From: Litorimonas sp964352855
GTDB taxonomy: Bacteria > Pseudomonadota > Alphaproteobacteria > Caulobacterales > Maricaulaceae
Direction: 5' to 3'
Length of the DNA: 10,629 nt
NCBI GenBank assembly: GCA_964352855.1
Contig: CAYGTR010000065.1
Coordinates: 1-10,629, forward strand
A model generated the notes under the pieces. The model was not told where the DNA came from. It did not search any database and saw nothing but the letters and a program-made list of their open reading frames with translations. The stretch's first letter is position 1, and each line of letters opens with the position of its first letter. Shown here piece by piece: positions 5,695-10,629 of the stretch. Made by a program: the position numbers and the translations under genes.

Positions 5695-5721
5695 AGTCGG
5701 CTCAAACTTAAGGGAGAGGGC

Positions 5722-8700
5722 ATGGCCGTTCGACGTCTAGATTATGTGCCTCTTCGAACACGCTCTCCCTATTCCATGTTGGAGGGCGCACTTAAGATGA
5801 AGCCGCTTGCCGCGCGGTGCGCAGAGTGGTGTTTCCCCGCCGTAGGTTTGGCGGATACCAATAATATGTGCGGGGCGCTTGAGTTCTCCGATACGCTCGC
5901 AGGTTTCGGCCTCCAGCCCATTATTGGTGTGACCCTGTCGATGGATATTGGCCTGCCGATGCAGCCCGGTCAGATACGGCGTGATCCAGATGGCACGCTC
6001 GTTTTATTCGCGCAGAATGAGATAGGTTATCAAAACTTGATGGCCTTGTCGTCTTCGGCCTTTTTGGATGTCGAGCCAACAGATCTGCCGCATGTGAAAG
6101 CGTCTGGACTCGACGGTCGCACGGAAGGCGTAATCGCTTTGACGGGCGGGCCTGATGGTGTTCTCAATCGCTTGATTGTCGAAGACCGTATGGGGGAGGC
6201 CGAGGCGTGGCTTTCCTGTCTGATGACCTGGTTTCCGAATAGGCTTTATATTGAGCTGCAACGCCACCATACGCCACAAGAGGAAAAAGCTGAACCCATC
6301 CTTATTGATTTGGCTTATGAGAAGGCGCTGCCACTCGTCGCCACCAATGAGCCCTATTATCTCGACCCCGAAATGCACAAAGCTCATGACGTTTTGCTCG
6401 CCATGTCCGAAGGCTCTTATGTGCTGGAGAAAAACCGACGTAAGGTCACAGGGCATCATTACCTGAAATCGCCCGAACAGATGTTGGAGCTGTTTGCCGA
6501 CCTGCCTGAAGCAATAGAGAACACGCTCGTCATCGCGCAGCGTTGCGCTTATAAATCCGAAAAGCACGATCCTATTCTACCCAACTTTGGTGACGGGTCA
6601 TTATCCGAAGCCGACATTCTCGCACAGCAAGCTAAAGATGGGTTGCGTGCGCGGCTAGACGCGATTGAACCTGCTGATACAGAACAGGCCTATTTTGATC
6701 GTTTGGATTTTGAGCTCGGCATTATCGCCAATATGGGATTTCCCGGTTACTTCCTCATCGTTGCGGATTTTATTAAATGGGCCAAGGATCAAGGCATTCC
6801 TGTGGGGCCGGGACGCGGCTCAGGGGCAGGCTCTGTTGTCGCTTGGGCGCTGACGATTACTGATTTGGACCCGCTGCGTTATGGCCTGCTGTTTGAACGG
6901 TTTTTGAACCCCGAACGGGTCTCTATGCCTGATTTCGATATTGACTTCTGTCAGGAACGCCGCGGCGAAGTGATTGATTATGTCCGCCGTAAATATGGCG
7001 ACGGGCAGGTTGCGCAGATCATTACCTTCGGCACCTTACAAGCCCGCGCTGTTGTGCGGGATGTCGGTCGCGTTATGCAAATGCCATTGGGGCAGGTCGA
7101 CCGTCTTGCGAAACTCGTACCGTCCAACCCGGCCAATCCCGTGACTTTGGCGCAGGCAATTAACATGGAACCGGCCCTGCAAGAGGCGCGCAAGTCCGAA
7201 CCGTCAGTGCGGGCCTTGCTCGACACGGCGTTGCAGCTCGAAGGCTTATACCGCAACGCTTCGACCCATGCGGCGGGTGTGGTGATCGGGGATCGTCCAC
7301 TGCAACAACTGGTCCCGCTTTACCGCGATCCACGCTCTGATATTCCCGCGACGCAGTTCACGATGAAATGGGCGGAAAAAGCCGGCTTGGTGAAATTCGA
7401 CTTTTTGGGGCTCAAAACGCTGACTGTCATTGACCGCTGTCTCAAATACCTCGCCAAACAGGGCATCATATTGGATCTGTCGACCGTCAGCACCGACACG
7501 CCCGAGGCTTATGCGCCTTTGGCAGACGCGCTCTCAGCGGGGGTGTTCCAGTTGGAAAGCTCGGGCATGCGCGATGTGCTGAGGAAAATGGCACCCAGTT
7601 CGATCGAAGAATTGACCGCTTTGATCTCGCTCTACCGTCCCGGCCCGATGAAGAATATTCCGGATTATATTGACCGAAAGTTTGAACGCCAAGAGATCAC
7701 CTATCCGCATCCCAAGCTCGAACCCATTCTGAAAGAGACCTACGGCATCATCATCTATCAGGAACAGGTGATGGAAATTGCCAAAGTCCTGTCGGGGTTT
7801 TCGCTCGGTGATGCGGATTTGCTACGCCGCGCGATGGGTAAAAAAGATCAGGCCGAGATGGACAGGCAAAAGTCCAAATTTATCGACGGTGCCGTTGAGC
7901 GGGGTGTGGATGCAAAACAAGCCTCCGGAATTTTTGATCTGGTCAATGAATTTGCGGGCTATGGTTTTAACAAATCCCACGCCGCCGCCTATGCGATGAT
8001 CTCGTTTCAGACGGCTTATCTTAAGGCGCTGCACCCGGTCGAATTTATCGCTGCGATCATGTCGCTTGATATTGCCAATGTCGAAAAGCTCGCCCAATTT
8101 TATCAAGAGGGCCAACGCATGGGCCTCGATATCGAACCGCCTTGTGTGAACCGCTCTATGGCAGATTTCGACGTGGCAGAGGGTAAGGTGCTTTATGCCC
8201 TCGGTGCGCTAAAGAATGTCGGCGTCGACGCAATGCGCCATGTGGTGGACGTGCGGAGCGAAGGCGGGCCGTTCAAAGATCTCTATGATTTCGCGCATCG
8301 CGTGGACATGCGTTTGGTCAATAAGCGCGCCATTGAAAATTTGGCGCGGTCGGGCGCCTTTGATTGCTTGGAGCCTAACCGCGCAACGGTGCTCGCCTCT
8401 GCGTCGATTCTCCAAGATATCGGCACATTGGCGGCGCGTGAGCGGGCCAGCGCACAGGTCAGTCTATTCGGCGATAAGGTCGAGATGGAAAACCCCGACC
8501 TGCAATATGCCCCCACATGGAGCGCCATTGAAAGCTTGAATAATGAGCTCGCAGCCGTTGGGTTTTATCTCGGCGGCCATCCCCTAGATGACCATATTGA
8601 AAAAGGCGCCCTCGATAAATGCACCAATGCGGCCGATATTGATTTGGCCTATGCCCGGAGCGGCAAAGACTGCACGCTGCGCTTGGCGGGGGTTGTGCTG

Positions 8701-9180
8701 CGCAAACAAGAACGCCTGTCCAAACGCGGAAAGAAATTCGCCTTTGTCGCGCTCTCTGATCCGACGGGTGAATATGAGGTCCTGTTCTCGGAGAATATTC
8801 TCTCGGCCAATCGCGATAATTTGACTCCCGGCAATCTGATACGCGTAACCGTCAAAGCCGAAGGCGGCGACGGAGAGGTGCGATTATTTGCCGACTCTGT
8901 GGCGCCGCTGGATGTGAAACCTGCAGAGACAAAAATCATAGGTCTCGATATTCGCCTGCGTAATGCCACGGTGGAGACATTAGACGGTCTGGAAAAGCTC
9001 TTGGCCCAGCTTAAAAACGCGCCTTTTCAAAATGCGGGCTTTATCCAAATCAGCGCCCCGCTGGATGACAGTCGCGAAGCCAGTTGGCGGCTACAGGGTC
9101 AATGGGGGGTGGACATAAACATCCAAAAGGCCATCAAGGCCAATCGCTCGGTCGAAATTATCAAAGAAATCGCGGCGTAA
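5722..9180 (+). CDS. dnaE: DNA polymerase III subunit alpha (DnaE1)
   Basis: The 1152-residue product is the replicative polymerase catalytic subunit, a full-length match to the DnaE1 class. Domains in order: PHP (about 1-275); palm, thumb and fingers (about 280-800) with PGRGSGAGSVVAW, the catalytic aspartates in PDFDIDF (Asp406 and Asp408) and the third in VKFDFLGLKTL (Asp560); tandem HhH (about 800-890, NVGVDAMRHV); clamp-binding QVSLFG (912-917); OB fold (about 980-1065, LRLAGVVLRKQERLSKRGKKFAFV); and a C-terminal tau-binding-type domain. The PHP metal site is degenerate: the usual HxRxH-type start reads VPLRTRS, and the late His position reads NEPYYL. PHP proofreading is therefore unlikely and a separate DnaQ is expected. 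Presence of the clamp motif and the length exclude the error-prone DnaE2. The ATG has AGGGAGAG 4-6 nt upstream. It is probably transcribed from the promoter near 5535. I see no clear terminator after the stop. Confidence 0.98.
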   Translation: MAVRRLDYVPLRTRSPYSMLEGALKMKPLAARCAEWCFPAVGLADTNNMCGALEFSDTLAGFGLQPIIGVTLSMDIGLPMQPGQIRRDPDGTLVLFAQNEIGYQNLMALSSSAFLDVEPTDLPHVKASGLDGRTEGVIALTGGPDGVLNRLIVEDRMGEAEAWLSCLMTWFPNRLYIELQRHHTPQEEKAEPILIDLAYEKALPLVATNEPYYLDPEMHKAHDVLLAMSEGSYVLEKNRRKVTGHHYLKSPEQMLELFADLPEAIENTLVIAQRCAYKSEKHDPILPNFGDGSLSEADILAQQAKDGLRARLDAIEPADTEQAYFDRLDFELGIIANMGFPGYFLIVADFIKWAKDQGIPVGPGRGSGAGSVVAWALTITDLDPLRYGLLFERFLNPERVSMPDFDIDFCQERRGEVIDYVRRKYGDGQVAQIITFGTLQARAVVRDVGRVMQMPLGQVDRLAKLVPSNPANPVTLAQAINMEPALQEARKSEPSVRALLDTALQLEGLYRNASTHAAGVVIGDRPLQQLVPLYRDPRSDIPATQFTMKWAEKAGLVKFDFLGLKTLTVIDRCLKYLAKQGIILDLSTVSTDTPEAYAPLADALSAGVFQLESSGMRDVLRKMAPSSIEELTALISLYRPGPMKNIPDYIDRKFERQEITYPHPKLEPILKETYGIIIYQEQVMEIAKVLSGFSLGDADLLRRAMGKKDQAEMDRQKSKFIDGAVERGVDAKQASGIFDLVNEFAGYGFNKSHAAAYAMISFQTAYLKALHPVEFIAAIMSLDIANVEKLAQFYQEGQRMGLDIEPPCVNRSMADFDVAEGKVLYALGALKNVGVDAMRHVVDVRSEGGPFKDLYDFAHRVDMRLVNKRAIENLARSGAFDCLEPNRATVLASASILQDIGTLAARERASAQVSLFGDKVEMENPDLQYAPTWSAIESLNNELAAVGFYLGGHPLDDHIEKGALDKCTNAADIDLAYARSGKDCTLRLAGVVLRKQERLSKRGKKFAFVALSDPTGEYEVLFSENILSANRDNLTPGNLIRVTVKAEGGDGEVRLFADSVAPLDVKPAETKIIGLDIRLRNATVETLDGLEKLLAQLKNAPFQNAGFIQISAPLDDSREASWRLQGQWGVDINIQKAIKANRSVEIIKEIAA

Positions 9181-9443
9181 ATCTATTTATATTGAGAGAG
9201 AGCTGAATAGAGCCGCAGATAGCAGCCAAATAGCAGAAAGCCCGCGATCTAATATGTTCCACAGTCTCACTTACAATTGCTTGTCTTTAAGTCTGCGCTC
9301 ACAGATTAAATCGGCGGGCTCTGTCACGAAAGTCTCTTCACCTTACCTGATTTGTGCGTCCCGTTCTCTAGCAGCGTAGCTATCGTCCGTTTCACCGCAT
9401 CAGTGCAGCTCCTCTTCGTGCAATTATTTATTAGCATAGCAGG

Positions 9444-9460
9444 TGAAATTTTCAATTTCA
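9444..9460. repeat. AT-rich 17-bp palindrome
   Basis: TGAAATT-TTC-AATTTCA is a perfect 7-bp inverted repeat with a 3-bp spacer, lying 10 bp before the first DnaA-like nonamer in an AT-rich stretch. It could be a protein-binding site or a small hairpin. There is no T-run after it, so it is not a terminator. Confidence 0.45.
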
Positions 9461-9470
9461 AAAGGAAGGG

Positions 9471-9536
9471 TTATCCACCGAAGCGGGCCTTTCTATCCAC
9501 AAAAGCGAATATTTCTTGTGGGCGGCGTGTGGATAG
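9471..9536. promoter_or_regulatory. Cluster of three near-consensus DnaA boxes
   Basis: TTATCCACC (9471-9479), CTATCCACA (9493-9501) and, inverted, TGTGGATAG (9528-9536) each differ from the DnaA box TTATCCACA at one base. The last two form an exact 9-bp inverted repeat 26 bp apart. CCACAA (9497-9502) and TTGTGG (9516-9521) could form a small inner hairpin. The cluster follows an AT-rich stretch, as at replication origins or DnaA-titration sites. DnaA binding is inference. An unrelated repressor with the same half-site is possible. Confidence 0.45.
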
Positions 9537-9628
9537 TTTTTGTTGGGCGTATTTTAGGGGCGAAGGGGACGTTAGACAGGTTTTCTAAAAATGTAGCACG
9601 ATCCTCATTGCGGACGTTGGTGCCTTAA

Positions 9629-10447
9629 CTATTTTTCATTCAAAAATTGAATGGCTACGGCATTTATAAGTTCTGGTCTTTCTTGCAAAGAGTAGTGGGT
9701 CGCATTTGGAACAATGAATAGCTGAGCATTAGGAATGGCTTTATATAGTGATAACGTATGGCCTAAATCCATATCCTCATGATCCCCTGCAATAACAAGT
9801 GTTTTGGCTTCAATACGTGCTATGTCAGAAATAGTGAATGAGGGACTTGTCGTCCACATTGCTGACATTTCTTCCAGCAAGTCTCCAAATTTTAAAAGGT
9901 CACTATGACCTGTCATGTAATGTTTGATGAAGTTGCCAGGATAGTTGTTCGGGTCAGTACTCCCGTCCCATATATAGTTCGCGAGATACTCTCTCGTTTC
10001 AGCAGGATAAGAATCGTAATGATAATTAGCGCCAAGCAAAATTACTTTATCAACGATTTCAGGCATGTTGATAGTTGTCGTAAGCGCTGTTACTCCACCA
10101 TCACTTAGCCCCATTATTGAAATTCGATCATGCCCCAAATGCTGCGCAAGAGCGGCCACATCTTTCGACATAAGCTCATAGGATATTTGAGCATCGGCTT
10201 GTCCGCTACGCCCTTGTTCTCGACTGTCGAGAGCAACAACCGTGAAATGTTTTGAAAACTCAGGGATTTGCTTTTCGAAACTATCACGAGATTCCATACC
10301 ACCATGCAAGAGGTACAATGGAGGCCCATTCCCCTGAATGATATAATTCAGAGTTACATCATTAACGGTTACTGTTTGAGAACGAGTTGATGTTGGACTA
10401 CATGCGGCAAGTATTGTCAGTAAGATGGGAACGACTAGTTTCTTCAT
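9629..10447 (-). CDS. Lipoprotein alpha/beta hydrolase
   Basis: The 272-residue protein has a lipoprotein signal peptide: positive MKK, a hydrophobic run and the lipobox LAAC with the lipidated Cys at 16. It should therefore be anchored in the envelope, facing the periplasm. The mature part is a complete alpha/beta hydrolase: oxyanion motif HGG (48-50), ALDSREQGRS (72-81), nucleophile Ser115 in the elbow GLSDGG (113-118), acid Asp222 in AGDHEDMD and His251 in NATHYS. The fold resembles 3-oxoadipate enol-lactonase or epoxide/ester hydrolases, but the substrate is unknown. No good Shine-Dalgarno sequence precedes the ATG. A weak promoter (TTGTTT near 10483-10478, TACTAA near 10460-10455, 17-nt spacing) would give a very short leader. 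The gene is noticeably more AT-rich than dnaE, converges on it across an intergenic gap, and stands alone, which is compatible with acquisition by transfer (inference). Confidence 0.93.
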   Translation of the reverse strand: MKKLVVPILLTILAACSPTSTRSQTVTVNDVTLNYIIQGNGPPLYLLHGGMESRDSFEKQIPEFSKHFTVVALDSREQGRSGQADAQISYELMSKDVAALAQHLGHDRISIMGLSDGGVTALTTTINMPEIVDKVILLGANYHYDSYPAETREYLANYIWDGSTDPNNYPGNFIKHYMTGHSDLLKFGDLLEEMSAMWTTSPSFTISDIARIEAKTLVIAGDHEDMDLGHTLSLYKAIPNAQLFIVPNATHYSLQERPELINAVAIQFLNEK

Positions 10448-10488
10448 AAAGCTATTAGTATGCCAGTATCAGTGTAGAAACAACACTT

Positions 10489-10499
10489 GACCTAAGGTC
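10489..10499. repeat. 11-bp palindrome upstream of the hydrolase gene, possible operator
   Basis: GACCT-A-AGGTC is a perfect 5-bp inverted repeat around one base, lying 42 bp upstream of the hydrolase start and just behind its weak -35-like element. The placement suits a regulator-binding site. Short palindromes are common by chance, so the call is tentative. Confidence 0.3.
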
Positions 10500-10515
10500 C
10501 GCAATGCCCCCGAAG

Positions 10516-10618
10516 TTGAGAGATGAAACCGTTATTTAGCCAAGTTTTCGTCCACGGTTTTAGGTGTCTCTTACCCCGTTATCCCGCCCATTTTCAAAAT
10601 CTGATCCTCATCTCTCAA
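10516..10618. repeat. Nested inverted repeats at the right end of the window
   Basis: TTGAGAGATGA (10516-10526) is exactly complementary in reverse to TCATCTCTCAA (10608-10618), an 11-bp pair enclosing 81 nt. Inside it, AAACCGT (10526-10532) pairs with ACGGTTT (10554-10560), sharing one base with the outer arm, and ATTTT-C-AAAAT (10590-10600) is a small palindrome. As RNA this could form a closed, branched structure on either strand. As DNA it might be the remnant of a small inverted-repeat element. No coding function is assigned. Confidence 0.45.
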
Positions 10619-10629
10619 ACCTGTCTTAA
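10571..10629 (-). CDS. Possible C-terminal end of a gene entering from the right (minus strand)
   Basis: On the minus strand, 18 sense codons run from the window edge to a TAA at 10573-10571 and encode a tail ending DEDQILKMGGITG. The composition is protein-like, but an open frame this short is expected by chance nearly half the time. It also overlaps the right arm of the inverted repeat. It is listed only so that the adjoining sequence can be checked; no function is proposed. Confidence 0.18.
   Translation of the reverse strand, partial: KTGLRDEDQILKMGGITG

Larger units (their letters stand above)
9181..9628. other. Gene-free intergenic region with DnaA-box-like cluster
   Basis: Nearly 450 nt between dnaE and the convergent hydrolase gene. 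The open frames here (9352-9588 and 9443-9628) have compositions unlike real proteins and no recognisable motif. Content seen: repeated TAGCAG words near 9220-9235, an AT-rich stretch (about 9421-9465), a perfect 7-bp inverted repeat (9444-9460) and three DnaA-like nonamers (9471-9536). No tRNA, terminator with a T-run or promoter is convincing. A small RNA or a replication-related site are both possible. Confidence 0.65.

Noticed and set aside
6004..6567. Long minus-strand open frame within dnaE (187 codons)
   Set aside because: It lies wholly inside the securely identified dnaE gene on the other strand and has no domain signal; it is a coding shadow.
9352..9628. Two plus-strand frames of 61-78 codons downstream of dnaE
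   Set aside because: They overlap each other in different frames, lack ribosome binding sites and run through the DnaA-box cluster; their sequences do not look like proteins.
9181..9628. Possible tRNA or structured RNA gene in the region after dnaE
   Set aside because: No T-arm GTTC motif with matching acceptor arms could be found, and no cloverleaf could be drawn by eye.
9638..9652. ATTCAA-AAA-TTGAAT inverted repeat at the 3' end of the hydrolase gene as a terminator
   Set aside because: It lies inside the coding sequence, the stem is short and AT-rich, and no T-run follows in the direction of transcription.

Overview
The window looks like chromosomal DNA of an alphaproteobacterium. The evidence is a DnaE1-type replicative polymerase with a degenerate PHP site, a bacterial topoisomerase IB, and three promoters of the GGAAC-N16/17-CGTT form read by EcfG, the general stress response sigma factor of Alphaproteobacteria. 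Base composition is moderate, and clearly more AT-rich between genes and in the last gene. A marine Hyphomonadaceae/Maricaulales-like organism is my guess, but the sequence alone does not prove it. There are no rRNA or tRNA genes, CRISPR arrays, insertion sequences or phage genes.

Layout: (1) 1-1379, the 3' part of an NADP-type glutamate dehydrogenase gene, followed 24 nt later by an FMN-dependent azoreductase-like gene, probably one operon. (2) 1370-4201, a stress island. A topoisomerase IB gene on the minus strand converges on azoR, and their last 10 bases are shared. Its promoter lies back to back with a second EcfG-type promoter reading rightward into two small membrane-protein genes (a PLDc_N-like protein and a single-span acidic protein). 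A hairpin with a U-tract follows, then a membrane-anchored endonuclease/exonuclease/phosphatase gene. (3) 4202-5096, a formate/nitrite-transporter-family gene of the YfdC type with its own EcfG-like promoter. (4) 5097-5721, about 500 nt without a convincing gene until a possible 31-aa membrane peptide. It holds a perfect DnaA box, three GANTC sites in 93 bp and a probable housekeeping promoter. (5) 5722-9180, dnaE, complete. (6) 9181-9628, a second gene-free stretch with an AT-rich palindrome and three near-consensus DnaA boxes in 66 bp. (7) 9629-10447, an AT-rich lipoprotein alpha/beta-hydrolase gene on the minus strand. (8) 10448-10629, a non-coding end with a small palindrome and a nested inverted-repeat structure.

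The genes do not form one pathway. The strongest theme is a general stress response block: DNA topology (TopIB), envelope proteins and a membrane transporter behind three EcfG-like promoters within 2 kb. The second theme is a replication polymerase gene flanked on both sides by DnaA-box-like sequences. I found no clear evidence of an undescribed defence or mobile system. The items most worth checking are the divergent EcfG promoters, the DnaA-box cluster downstream of dnaE and the nested inverted repeat at the right end.
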